Source of the DNA: Allobosea sp. 117
GTDB lineage: Bacteria; Pseudomonadota; Alphaproteobacteria; Rhizobiales; Xanthobacteraceae
Assembly (NCBI RefSeq): GCF_000702305.1
Contig: NZ_JNLC01000016.1
Coordinates: 62,001-126,000, forward strand
Direction of reading: 5' to 3'
Length of the DNA: 64,000 nt
Position numbers and translations under genes: made by a program. The notes below the pieces were generated by a model that was not told the DNA's origin, ran no database searches, and saw nothing but the letters and a program-made list of their open reading frames with translations. Shown piece by piece: positions 29,041-36,954 of this stretch. Within the stretch, counting starts at the first letter, position 1. Every line of letters starts with the position of its first letter.

Positions 29041-29382
29041 CGGGGCCGGCCTCGTCCCGGATCCCCGTTGATCAATCTCCGATCTCCCCCCAGAACCACG
29101 TCATCCTGAGGTGCGAGCGGAGCGAGCCTCGAAGGATGCTCGTCCGGGTGCGTGAGCGGGTGCCTGCGTGCTTCGAGGCCGGCCTTGCGGCCGGCACCTC
29201 AGCATGACGTTGCATCGTGGGCCGAGGAACCGAGGACGACGCCAAGCCGTCGCTCCTCCTCAATTCACGCCATCTACGCGATTTAACGTAGCTCTCACAT
29301 TCCCGTTGCGTTCTTTCGGCATTCGGACGAACCTCGCGCGACGAGACGCGCCCGGCACGGCGCGCCGCTTGCGGAGGACGCC
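29041..29382. other. Intergenic region upstream of metY
   Basis: About 340 bp. The left part is occupied by the palindromic repeat at 29098-29210. The right part (29211-29382) is the metY leader, with GGAGG 5 nt before the metY start. I looked for SAM-II-like riboswitch features and did not find them. Confidence 0.55.
29098..29210. repeat. Intergenic palindromic repeat with CATCCTGAGGTGC ends
   Basis: The element begins ACGTCATCCTGAGGTGC and ends with GCACCTCAGCATGACGT, an inverted copy with one mismatch in 17. Inside are AGCGGAGCGAGCCTCGAAGGATG and a GCCGGCC/GGCCGGC stem. The same modules recur at 35418-35520 and in a fragment at 42223-42250. Confidence 0.8.
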
Positions 29383-30681
29383 ATGACCCACGATCCGGCC
29401 GACACGTCGACGCCCGGCTTCGCCACCCTCGCCATCCATGCCGGTGCGCAGCCGGACCCGACGACCAAGGCGCGGGCGACGCCGATCTACCAGACCACGT
29501 CCTTCGTGTTCGACGATGTCGACCATGCGGCCGCACTGTTCGGCCTGCAGGCGTTCGGCAACATCTATACGCGCATCGGCAACCCGACCAATGGCGTGCT
29601 GGAGGAGCGGGTCGCGGCGCTCGAGGGCGGCACGGCGGCGCTCGCCGTCGCCTCCGGCCATGCGGCGCAGCTCCTGACCTTCCAGACCCTGCTGGCGCCG
29701 GGCGACGAGTTCATCGCGGCGCGCAAGCTCTATGGCGGCTCGATCAACCAGTTCAACCACGCCTTCAAGAGCTTCGGCTGGAACGTGGTGTGGGCGGATT
29801 CGGACGACGTCGCCTCCTTCGAGCGTGCGGTGTCGCCGAAGACCAAGGCGATCTTCATCGAATCGATCGCCAATCCGGGCGGCATCGTCACCGACATCGC
29901 CGCCATCTCGAAGATCGCCAAGCGGGCCGGCGTGCCGCTGATCGTCGACAACACGCTGGCGACGCCCTACCTCATCCGCCCCTTCGAGCACGGCGCCGAC
30001 ATCATCGTGCATTCGGCCACGAAATATCTCGGCGGCCACGGCAACTCGATCGGCGGCGTGATCGTCGACGGCGGTACATTCAACTGGCTGCGCGAGGGGC
30101 GCTATCCGTTCCTGTCGCAGCCGCGGCCGGAATATAACGGGCTGGTCATCGGCGAGGCGTTCGGCAATTTCGCCTTCGCCATCGCCGCGCGGGTGCTCGG
30201 CCTGCGCGATCTCGGGCCCGCGCTGGCGCCCTTCAACGCCTTCCTCATCCTCACCGGCATCGAGACGCTGCCGCTGCGCATGCAGAAGCACAGCGACAAT
30301 GCGCTGAAGGTCGCCGAGTATCTGAGCACCCACCCCGGGGTCGACTGGGTGAGCTATCCCGGCCTGCCGGGCGACCGCTACCACAACCTCGCGAAGCAAT
30401 ATGCGCCGAAGGGCGCGGGCGGGGTGTTCACCTTCGGCCTCTCCGGCGGCTACGAGGCCGGCGTGGCGCTGGTCTCCAACGTGAAGCTGTTCTCGCACCT
30501 CGCCAATATCGGCGACACGCGCTCCCTGATCATCCACCCGGCCTCGACCACGCACCGCCAGCTCTCCGACGAGCAGAGGGTGGCGGCCGGCGCCGGGCCG
30601 GATGTGGTGCGCATCTCGGTCGGCATCGAGGATGCCGCCGACATCATCGCCGACCTCGATCAGGCGCTGGCGGCGGTGTAG
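29383..30681 (+). CDS. metY: O-acetylhomoserine sulfhydrylase (aminocarboxypropyltransferase)
   Basis: A 432-residue PLP enzyme of the Cys/Met-metabolism family that makes homocysteine from O-acetylhomoserine and sulfide. TPIYQTTSFVF, YTRIGNPTNGVLEERVAALEGG, and HSATKYLGGHGN with the PLP-binding Lys are present. SNVKLFSHLANIGDTRSLIIHPASTTH is typical of MetY rather than cystathionine synthases. GGAGG precedes the ATG. It is monocistronic. Confidence 0.93.
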   Translation: MTHDPADTSTPGFATLAIHAGAQPDPTTKARATPIYQTTSFVFDDVDHAAALFGLQAFGNIYTRIGNPTNGVLEERVAALEGGTAALAVASGHAAQLLTFQTLLAPGDEFIAARKLYGGSINQFNHAFKSFGWNVVWADSDDVASFERAVSPKTKAIFIESIANPGGIVTDIAAISKIAKRAGVPLIVDNTLATPYLIRPFEHGADIIVHSATKYLGGHGNSIGGVIVDGGTFNWLREGRYPFLSQPRPEYNGLVIGEAFGNFAFAIAARVLGLRDLGPALAPFNAFLILTGIETLPLRMQKHSDNALKVAEYLSTHPGVDWVSYPGLPGDRYHNLAKQYAPKGAGGVFTFGLSGGYEAGVALVSNVKLFSHLANIGDTRSLIIHPASTTHRQLSDEQRVAAGAGPDVVRISVGIEDAADIIADLDQALAAV

Positions 30682-31017
30682 GCGCCGCCCGGCCGAGCGC
30701 TCTCGCCGGGTCCCGGATAGGGTGACGCCGCAGGCGGAACACTAGTCCGGGACCCGCTATCCGCTCCGCCGGCGTTCGGCGGCAGAACCTCATTCCCGTC
30801 GCCGCAGCGCAGCAAGGACGCGGTCACAAAGCTGACGCCGCGTCGCCGCACGTCTGCGCAAAGTGAATGAAATATGAACCACGCATGCGCGCGCCGCATT
30901 GCTGTAATGCAGCATTCTTCCTACCAGATGGGCACGCTGTCGAATATATAGGCACCAGGATGCTCAATGAGCGTGCAGCCGATGACGGCGCCGCTCTCAC
31001 ACATGTAGGAGACTAAA
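30682..31017. other. Intergenic region between metY and the DUF1127 gene
   Basis: About 335 bp. It holds the inverted repeat at 30708-30755 and, further right, an AT-richer stretch (30860-31017) that should carry the promoter of the DUF1127 gene. I see no further gene. Confidence 0.55.
30708..30755. repeat. Inverted repeat with GGGTCCCGGA arms
   Basis: A perfect 10-bp pair GGGTCCCGGA (30708-30717) / TCCGGGACCC (30746-30755), with a nested GGATAG/CTATCC pair extending to about 30761. The position right after metY allows a terminator role, but there is no T run; similar units occur as dispersed repeats in this order. Confidence 0.6.
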
Positions 31018-31179
31018 ATGCTGCTCTGGGGCTTCATCGCCAAGCAGGTCCGTCGCTGGCAGGCCTATCGTCGCACCGTCCTCGAGCTTTCCCAGCTCGA
31101 CGACCGTACCCTGGCTGACATCAACGTCGCCCGTGGCGAGATCGACCGCGTTGCCCGTCGCGCTGCCGCGGCCGCGTGA
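31018..31179 (+). CDS. DUF1127 family small protein (53 aa)
   Basis: A 53-residue protein reading LLWGFIAKQVRRWQAYRRT, then VLELSQLDDRTLADINVARGEIDRV with an Ala-rich end. The aromatic/Arg-rich start and the 'L-x-x-LDDRTLADI-x-x-R-x-I' core are diagnostic of DUF1127. Members in Agrobacterium and Sinorhizobium affect small-RNA turnover, phosphate and carbon metabolism. TAGGAG lies 6 nt before the ATG, and a strong terminator follows, so it is a monocistronic unit. Confidence 0.88.
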   Translation: MLLWGFIAKQVRRWQAYRRTVLELSQLDDRTLADINVARGEIDRVARRAAAAA

Positions 31180-31209
31180 CGCTGACGACCTGATATAGGT
31201 ACGAAATCG

Positions 31210-31243
31210 AACGGCCCCGCCTCGGCGGGGCCGTTGTGTTTTC
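31210..31243 (+). terminator. Intrinsic terminator after the DUF1127 gene
   Basis: AACGGCCCCGC/GCGGGGCCGTT stem with a short loop followed by GTGTTTTC. It lies 30 nt past the DUF1127 stop and just before the convergent exported-protein gene. Confidence 0.85.
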
Positions 31244-31255
31244 GGGCCGTCGATT

Positions 31256-31918
31256 TCAATCCAGGGGCTTGGTCGGGTTGCTCGCCCCGCCCTGCGTCGC
31301 CCAAAGCGCCAGAGGCAACACGTTTGGGGGCCTGCCGTTGGGGCGCACCCACGAATCGACCGCCCAGGCGGCGCCGTCCTTGCGGGCGCGCAGCACCGCC
31401 GTCTGGTGCGGATAGCGCAGATCGACGAAATAGCCGCGCGAGACGATCGCCGCGACGTCGTGATGCCGCAGCAGGCCTTGCCCCTTCAGCACCAGCAGCA
31501 GCGCCGTGGTGTTCATGCTCTCGTCGACGCAGTCGAGCTGGCTCGGATCGCCGGCATCGGTGTAGCCGGTGAGCGGCCGGTCGCCGGAGGTGCCGATCTC
31601 GCGGCCATAGCGCTGCTCGGCCCAGGCGACCGCCCGCGCCACCGCCGCGCGCTCGGCTTCCGGCGAGCGGGCGCCGGCCGCCATGATGCCGGCGAGCCGC
31701 GCCCGGTCGGCGGCGCTGATCCCCACCTCGCTCTTGAAGCGGCAGCCATGCCCGTGGCACAGCACCATCCGGTCGGTCGAGGGCAGGCCGACGCCCCGGC
31801 TCAGATGCTGGCTCGACTGCGCCGATGCGCGATCCGTGCTAAGGGGCGCGGCCAGAACCGCCAGGGCGAACAACAGAATGCCGCGGTGGCGGCGCAGGAA
31901 TCGATTCGGCGGTACCAT
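31256..31918 (-). CDS. Exported putative transglutaminase-fold (cysteine hydrolase-like) protein
   Basis: 220 residues with a clear signal peptide ([25 protein letters not shown]). I do not recognise a named family. The order Cys130 ([24 protein letters not shown]), His171 (RYPHQTAVL) and Asp188 (WAVDSWV) has the spacing and context of the Cys-His-Asp triad in transglutaminase-like cysteine hydrolases. A separate CHGHGC cluster (Cys54-Cys59) could hold a metal or a disulfide. The protein would act in the periplasm. It is divergent from trmFO with only 28 bp between the two starts. Activity is inferred, not shown. Confidence 0.6.
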   Translation of the reverse strand: MVPPNRFLRRHRGILLFALAVLAAPLSTDRASAQSSQHLSRGVGLPSTDRMVLCHGHGCRFKSEVGISAADRARLAGIMAAGARSPEAERAAVARAVAWAEQRYGREIGTSGDRPLTGYTDAGDPSQLDCVDESMNTTALLLVLKGQGLLRHHDVAAIVSRGYFVDLRYPHQTAVLRARKDGAAWAVDSWVRPNGRPPNVLPLALWATQGGASNPTKPLD

Positions 31919-31946
31919 GCCGCCAGCTTATGAGACGAGGAGCAGG

Positions 31947-33422
31947 ATGGCGAACGCGACGCGCCCGGCGGCGCTCTCCCCGGCGCAGGCGCCTTCCCCG
32001 GTGCATGTGATCGGCGGCGGCCTCGCGGGCTCGGAGGCGGCGTGGCAGATCGCGCGGCGCGGCGTGCCGGTGGTGCTGCACGAGATGCGCCCGGTGCGCG
32101 GCACCGACGCCCACAAGGGCGACGGCCTCGCCGAGCTGGTCTGCTCCAACTCGTTCCGCTCGGACGACGCCACCTCCAACGCGGTCGGCGTGCTGCACGC
32201 CGAGATGCGCCGGCTCGGCTCGCTGATCATGGGCTGCGCCGATCGCCACCAGATCCCCGCCGGTGGCGCGCTGGCGGTCGACCGCGAGGGCTTCTCCGCC
32301 GCCGTCACCGAGGCGATCACGAACCATCCGCTGATCCGCGTGGCGCGCGAGGAGATCGACGGCCTGCCGCCCGAAGACTGGGACAGCGTCGTCATCGCGA
32401 CCGGCCCGCTCACCTCGCCGGCGCTGGCCGAGGCGATCCGCGCCCGCACCGAGGAGAACGCGCTGGCCTTCTTCGACGCCATCGCGCCGATCGTGCATTT
32501 CGATTCGATCAACATGCACGTCGCCTGGTTCCAGTCGCGCTACGACAAGCCGGGTCCGGGTGGCACCGGCGCCGACTACATCAACTGCCCGATGGACAAG
32601 GCGCAGTACGACGCTTTCGTCGCCGCCCTGATCGCCTCCGACACCGTGCCGTTCAAGGATTTCGAGGCAGCGACGCCCTATTTCGACGGCTGCCTGCCGA
32701 TCGAGGTGATGGCCGCGCGCGGCCCGGAGACGCTGCGCCATGGTCCGATGAAGCCGGTCGGCCTCACCAATCCGCGTTCGCCGGAGGTGAAGTCGCACGC
32801 CATCGTGCAACTCCGTCAGGACAATGCGCTCGGCACGCTGTTCAACATGGTCGGCTTCCAGACCAAGGCGCGCCATGCCGAGCAGGTGCGCATCTTCCGC
32901 ATGATCCCGGGGCTGGAGAACGCCGAATTCGCCCGGCTCGGCGGGCTGCACCGCAACACCTATCTCAACTCGCCGCGCCTGCTCGATGCGACGCTCAGGC
33001 TGAAGGCCGAGCCGCGCCTGCGCTTCGCCGGGCAGATCACCGGCTGCGAGGGCTATGTGGAGAGCGCCGCCATGGGCCTCGTCGCCGGCCTGTTCGCGAG
33101 CGCGGAACGGCTTGGCGTGCCGGTCACGCCGCCGCCGGCGACCACGGCGATGGGCGCCCTGCTCGCCCACATCACCGGCGGACACATCGAGACGGTGGAA
33201 CCGGGGCCGCGCTCCTTCCAGCCGATGAACGTCAATTTCGGCCTGTTCCCGCCGCTCGCCGCGGTTCCGACCCGCGACGCCGACGGCAACCGGCTGCGCG
33301 GCAACCAGAAGACGGTCGCCAAGAAGCAGGAGATGGCCCGCCGGGCGCTGGCCGACATCGACCTGTGGGCACGCGAATGGGCCGAGGCGACTGTTTCAGG
33401 CGAACACGGAGCGGCGGCGTGA
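31947..33422 (+). CDS. trmFO: Folate/FAD-dependent tRNA (uracil-54-C5)-methyltransferase
   Basis: About 491 residues. It makes ribothymidine at position 54 of the tRNA T-loop using methylenetetrahydrofolate and FAD. The FAD-binding motif [14 protein letters not shown] is near the N-terminus, followed by [14 protein letters not shown] with one catalytic Cys and [15 protein letters not shown] with the second. [19 protein letters not shown] and the C-terminal [12 protein letters not shown] confirm the family. The start at 31947 follows GAGGAG; the frame upstream is non-coding. It is followed at once by the kinase-like gene. Confidence 0.96.
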   Translation: MANATRPAALSPAQAPSPVHVIGGGLAGSEAAWQIARRGVPVVLHEMRPVRGTDAHKGDGLAELVCSNSFRSDDATSNAVGVLHAEMRRLGSLIMGCADRHQIPAGGALAVDREGFSAAVTEAITNHPLIRVAREEIDGLPPEDWDSVVIATGPLTSPALAEAIRARTEENALAFFDAIAPIVHFDSINMHVAWFQSRYDKPGPGGTGADYINCPMDKAQYDAFVAALIASDTVPFKDFEAATPYFDGCLPIEVMAARGPETLRHGPMKPVGLTNPRSPEVKSHAIVQLRQDNALGTLFNMVGFQTKARHAEQVRIFRMIPGLENAEFARLGGLHRNTYLNSPRLLDATLRLKAEPRLRFAGQITGCEGYVESAAMGLVAGLFASAERLGVPVTPPPATTAMGALLAHITGGHIETVEPGPRSFQPMNVNFGLFPPLAAVPTRDADGNRLRGNQKTVAKKQEMARRALADIDLWAREWAEATVSGEHGAAA

Positions 33423-33424
33423 AC

Positions 33425-34498
33425 ATGGCCGTTCGTGACATGCCGCCCGGCGGACGTTTCGAGCTCGACTCGGTGCTGAAGCGCGACATCTTCTCGACCA
33501 TCGAGCGCGGCGCCTGGATCGACGCGGCCGGCGAGCACCCGGCGGTGCGGCGGCGCTATTCCGACGTGAAATGGTGGGTGAAGCCGCTCGCCCGGCATTT
33601 CGCCCGGCGCGAGGCGCGGGCGCTGCAGGCCGCGCAGGGCTCCGGCCATACCGTGCCGCTCTATGCGCTGGAGGAAGGCTATCTGGTGCGCGGCTTCGTC
33701 GACGGCGTGCCGCTGCAGATCGCCCGTCCTTTCGGCGACCGCGCCTTCTTCGCCTCGGCGCGGAGGGGCCTGCGCGAGGTGCACCGGCGCGGCATCGCCC
33801 ATAACGACCTCGCCAAGCCGCAGAACTGGCTCTACGCGGCGGACGGGCGGGCGGTGATCATGGATTTCCAGCTCGCCTTCGTGGCGAGACGCCGGCACAA
33901 GCTGTTCCGCATCGCGGCCTATGAGGACATCCGCCATTTCCTCAAGCAGAAGCGCAGCTATTGCCCGGAAGCCCTTACGCCGCGCGAGAAACTGATCCTC
34001 ACGCGCAAGAGCGTTCTGAACCGCATCTGGATGCAGACCGGCAAGAAGGCCTACAATTTCGTCACCCGCCGGCTGCTGAACTATCACGACACGGAAGGGC
34101 GCGGCCCACGCGCCATACAGGAAGGCCCGCGCATCGCGCGCGCGCTCGGCGCCGCGCCGGGGGTGCGGGCGGCGCATATCTGCGACTTCCCGACCGCCGG
34201 CCACAGCTTCGGGCTCTACGCCTTCGTCGAGGCTTCGCCCGAGGTGACGGCCGAGGCGCTGCGCGGGCATCTGGCCGCCAGCCTGCCGGGCCAGCTCCCG
34301 CCCGAGCACATCCAGACCGTCGCGGCGCTGCCGCGCGGGGCGGATGGGGAGGTGCGCGACGATCTCCTGCGCCTCGTCGCGCTCAACCAGATCGACCAGC
34401 TCGCCCTGCTGCCCCGCTCCGAGGCCGAGCAGGCCGCGCTCGACGCCATCATCCGCGCGCGGCTGAACCTCACCGACCGGGTGCGCGGGGGGATTTGA
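33425..34498 (+). CDS. Kinase-like protein with an extra C-terminal domain
   Basis: 357 residues. The first ~230 look like a compact Ser/Thr or lipopolysaccharide-kinase-type fold. HNDLAKPQN (His126-Asn134) is the catalytic loop with Asp128 and Asn134, and MDFQ (Asp147) is the metal-binding motif in place of DFG. No glycine-rich loop is evident, and Lys49 (YSDVKWW) is only a candidate for the ATP lysine. The last ~110 residues (AHICDFPTAGHSFGLYAFVE ... LPPEHIQTVAALPRGADGEV) resemble the small C-terminal domain of AMP-forming ligases. A GTG at 33419 overlapping the trmFO stop is an alternative start with better GGAG spacing. The substrate is unknown. Confidence 0.7.
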   Translation: MAVRDMPPGGRFELDSVLKRDIFSTIERGAWIDAAGEHPAVRRRYSDVKWWVKPLARHFARREARALQAAQGSGHTVPLYALEEGYLVRGFVDGVPLQIARPFGDRAFFASARRGLREVHRRGIAHNDLAKPQNWLYAADGRAVIMDFQLAFVARRRHKLFRIAAYEDIRHFLKQKRSYCPEALTPREKLILTRKSVLNRIWMQTGKKAYNFVTRRLLNYHDTEGRGPRAIQEGPRIARALGAAPGVRAAHICDFPTAGHSFGLYAFVEASPEVTAEALRGHLAASLPGQLPPEHIQTVAALPRGADGEVRDDLLRLVALNQIDQLALLPRSEAEQAALDAIIRARLNLTDRVRGGI

Positions 34499-34539
34499 GG
34501 GGCGGCGCTTGCCGTCGCCCTCATCCCTGATGGCCGCCC

Positions 34540-35391
34540 TTAAAGTCTTCCCGTCCGCCCTGCCCGCCACAGCCGCCACAGGCGGGCGACCGGTGGGGCG
34601 GCCGGGGCCTCGCGGAAGGGGTCGTAGGGCCGCCGTTCCATCGCCTTGAGGTCGCCCGGCACGAGGGCAAGCGGCAGGAAGGCCGGCAGGGCCTCTGGCG
34701 CGACCGACTGGAGGGCGGCGACCGCCTCCTCGTGATGGCGCCGCGCCAGGCTCCGCATGTCAGCGAGCGCGGCGCGCAGGCCCGGCGTCGGCGTGCCTGA
34801 GATCGCATCCTCGCGGCTCGCGCCATGCGCCTTGAGCAGGTCGAGCGGCACGTAGCACTGGCCGCGCGCGGCATGCAGCGGAAAGGCGCGCAGCAGCCCC
34901 GTCACCGCATAGGCGACGCCGGCGTGGCCGGCCGCCTCGGCCGAGGCGCGGTCCGGCGCGACGCCGAGGACGAGGCTGGCGAGCCGGATAAGCGCCGAGG
35001 AGGTCTCGCCGGCATAGCCTTCGAGATCGTTCACGCTCGGCATCGGGTCGTCGTAGAGATCGAAAATGCGCGCGTCGATCAGCGCGAACAGCGCCTCGCG
35101 CGGCAGGCCATGGGCCTCGACGGCGTCGAGCAGCGCCGCCGCGATCGGGTTGGAGCGCACGTCGCCGCGCGCATTGCCGATCAGCGCGTCGCTCCACCAT
35201 TGCAGGCGCACCTCGCCGGCCATCGGGTTGGTGATCGCCTCACGCACGCGGGCGACCTCGATGTTGAAGGCGTGCAGCGCGAACAGCGCGCCGCGCTTGT
35301 CCGCCGGAGCGAACAGGTCGGCGACGTAGCGGTCGCGGTCGAGCGCGCGCACGAGGCTGGCGCAGTGGTCGGTGTCGGCGGCGTCGGTCAT
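34540..35391 (-). CDS. Squalene/phytoene synthase-like protein (NDUFAF6-type)
   Basis: About 283 residues of the trans-prenyltransferase head-to-head fold: DRDRYVADLFAPADKRGALFALHAFNIEVARV, MAGEVRLQWWSDAL, DLYDDPMPSVNDLEGYAGETSSALIRL and YAVTGLLRAFPLHAARGQCYVP. The strict DxxxD pair of true squalene synthases is poorly kept. The N-terminal FAPADKR-x-ALFALHAFN block matches NDUFAF6, a complex I assembly factor. It is encoded beside an NDUFAF3-like gene. The ATG at 35391 is preferred; 35403 is possible, and the palindromic repeat begins just beyond it. Confidence 0.8.
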   Translation of the reverse strand: MTDAADTDHCASLVRALDRDRYVADLFAPADKRGALFALHAFNIEVARVREAITNPMAGEVRLQWWSDALIGNARGDVRSNPIAAALLDAVEAHGLPREALFALIDARIFDLYDDPMPSVNDLEGYAGETSSALIRLASLVLGVAPDRASAEAAGHAGVAYAVTGLLRAFPLHAARGQCYVPLDLLKAHGASREDAISGTPTPGLRAALADMRSLARRHHEEAVAALQSVAPEALPAFLPLALVPGDLKAMERRPYDPFREAPAAPPVARLWRLWRAGRTGRL

Positions 35392-35417
35392 GGACGAAGA
35401 CATCCCGCGCGGGGTGT

Positions 35418-35520
35418 GCATCCTTCGAGGCTCGCATGCGCTCGCACCTCAGGATGACGTGGTTCTATACACCACGTCATCCTGAGGTGCTCGGGCCTCG
35501 CCCGAGCCTCGAAGGATGCC
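35418..35520. repeat. Near-perfect long palindrome built from CATCCTGAGGTGC repeats
   Basis: A 20-bp perfect inverted pair (35444-35463 and 35471-35490) around a 7-nt loop, extended outward by CATCCTTCGAGGCTCG on the left and CGAGCCTCGAAGGATG on the right. It is a head-to-head pair of the same module seen at 29098. It lies between the NDUFAF6-like start and the NDUFAF3-like stop. Confidence 0.85.
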
Positions 35521-35533
35521 CGTCCGCCCGCAT

Positions 35534-35923
35534 CTACGGCAGCGCCAGCAGGGCGGCGGCGACGGCGCGGCCCTCGGCGAGCAGCACATTATAGGTGGAG
35601 GCCGCCGCCCGCGTCGGCATCGAATCGACGCGGAGCCCGGAATCGGTGAGGCGCCAGCGCAGCGCGTCGGGCAGCGGCCAGGGGTCGGCGCCGGTGCCGA
35701 TGATCAGGAGCTCGATCGCCTTCGCCTCGGCAAGCACCGGCGCGAGGGCGGCGGCGTCGATCTCGCCGACTGCCCGCGGCGCCCAGCCATGGATGCCCGA
35801 GGGCAGCGCGAGGATGGAGCCGGAGGAGGCCATGCCGGCGAAGTGGAAGAAGCCGTGGCCGTAGCCCTCGATCGGCACCTGCCGGGGCAGATGCGCGGTG
35901 GTCGGGCGCGGCTGGTCCGCCAT
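35534..35923 (-). CDS. Mth938-domain protein (NDUFAF3-like)
   Basis: 129 residues of the Mth938/DUF498 family, whose mitochondrial member NDUFAF3 helps assemble complex I. Conserved segments are VPIEGYGHGFFHFAG-x-x-x-GSILALPSG, ELLIIGTGADPWPLP and RVDSMPTRAAASTYNVLLAEGR. It is soluble and lacks a signal. It ends the secD-secF series on the same strand, 7 bp after secF, and is followed by the NDUFAF6-like gene, an order widely kept in Hyphomicrobiales. Confidence 0.9.
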   Translation of the reverse strand: MADQPRPTTAHLPRQVPIEGYGHGFFHFAGMASSGSILALPSGIHGWAPRAVGEIDAAALAPVLAEAKAIELLIIGTGADPWPLPDALRWRLTDSGLRVDSMPTRAAASTYNVLLAEGRAVAAALLALP

Positions 35924-35930
35924 CGCCCGC

Positions 35931-36938
35931 TCAGGTCGCCGCGCGACCGGGCTTCGCCACGTCCTTGGCCACGTCCTTGGCCGCGTCCTTGGCGGCGCCC
36001 TTGCCGGGCTCCCTGGCCGCCTTGGACGCCTCCTCCACCGTGCGCGTGTTCACGCCGAGATAGATGAGCAGCGGCGAGGCGATGAAGATCGAGGTGTAGG
36101 TGCCGACCAGCACCACGCCGAACATCATCGTGACCGAGAAGGAATGGATCGCCCGCCCGCCGAACAGCACCAGCGCGAGCAGCGCCAGGGTGACGGTGAC
36201 GTGGGTGATGACCGAGCGCGACAGGGTCGAATTGACCGAGTGGTTGAGCAGCTCGTCGATCGGCATCTTCTTGTAGCGGCGCAGCATCTCGCGGATGCGG
36301 TCGTAGATGACGATGGTGTCGTTGAGCGAGTAGCCGAGGATGGTGAGCAGCGCGGCGACGCTGGTCAGGTCGAAGTCGATGCGGAAGATCGACATGAAGC
36401 CGATGGTGAGCACGATGTCGTGGAAGTTCGCGATCGAGGCGCCGAGCGCGAACTGCCATTCGAAGCGGAACCACAGATAGATCAGGATCGCGACCACGGC
36501 GAGCATCAGGCCGATGATGCCGTAGGAGAGCAGCTCCTGCGACACGCGCGGGCCGACCACCTCGACGCGGCGATATTCCACCTGGTCGCCGAGCGTGGCG
36601 CGCACCTTGCCGACGACTGCCTGCTGGGCCTGCTCGCCGCCCGGCTGCTGGGCGACGCGGATCAGCACCTCGCCGTCACTGCCGATCTCCTGGATCTGCA
36701 CCTCGCCGAGCTGAAGCCCTTCGAGCTTGGTGCGCACGTCGCCGATGTCGAGCGTGTTGTTCGGGTAGCGCACCTCGAGCAGCGTGCCGCCCTTGAAGTC
36801 GATGCCGAAATTCAGCCCGAGGGTGAGGAAGGCGACGAGCGCCACGATCGACAGCAGCGCCGAGATCGGGAAGCTGATGCGCCGGAAGCGCATGAAGTCG
36901 AAATTTGTGTCGTCCGGGACGATGCGGAGCAGGCGCAT
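35931..36938 (-). CDS. secF: Protein translocase subunit SecF
   Basis: A 335-residue membrane protein of the RND-like SecDF complex that uses proton-motive force to pull preproteins through SecYEG. Six helices are visible. NFGIDFKGGTLLEVRY matches the family block after the first helix, and GYSLNDTIVIYDRIRE carries the Asp/Arg of the proton pathway. The C-terminal tail is Lys/Asp-rich with short repeats (AAKDVAKDVAKP). It starts 16 bp after secD. Confidence 0.97.
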   Translation of the reverse strand: MRLLRIVPDDTNFDFMRFRRISFPISALLSIVALVAFLTLGLNFGIDFKGGTLLEVRYPNNTLDIGDVRTKLEGLQLGEVQIQEIGSDGEVLIRVAQQPGGEQAQQAVVGKVRATLGDQVEYRRVEVVGPRVSQELLSYGIIGLMLAVVAILIYLWFRFEWQFALGASIANFHDIVLTIGFMSIFRIDFDLTSVAALLTILGYSLNDTIVIYDRIREMLRRYKKMPIDELLNHSVNSTLSRSVITHVTVTLALLALVLFGGRAIHSFSVTMMFGVVLVGTYTSIFIASPLLIYLGVNTRTVEEASKAAREPGKGAAKDAAKDVAKDVAKPGRAAT

Positions 36939-36954
36939 GGCCGTGTCGCCTTTC

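Noticed and set aside
29211-29382. A possible SAM riboswitch before metY
   Set aside because: I looked for the SAM-II-type pseudoknot segments and saw none; only an ordinary leader with GGAGG is visible.
32042-34498. An 818-codon frame suggesting a longer kinase-like protein
   Set aside because: The part before 33419 is the shadow of trmFO. The conserved protein begins at 33425 or 33419.
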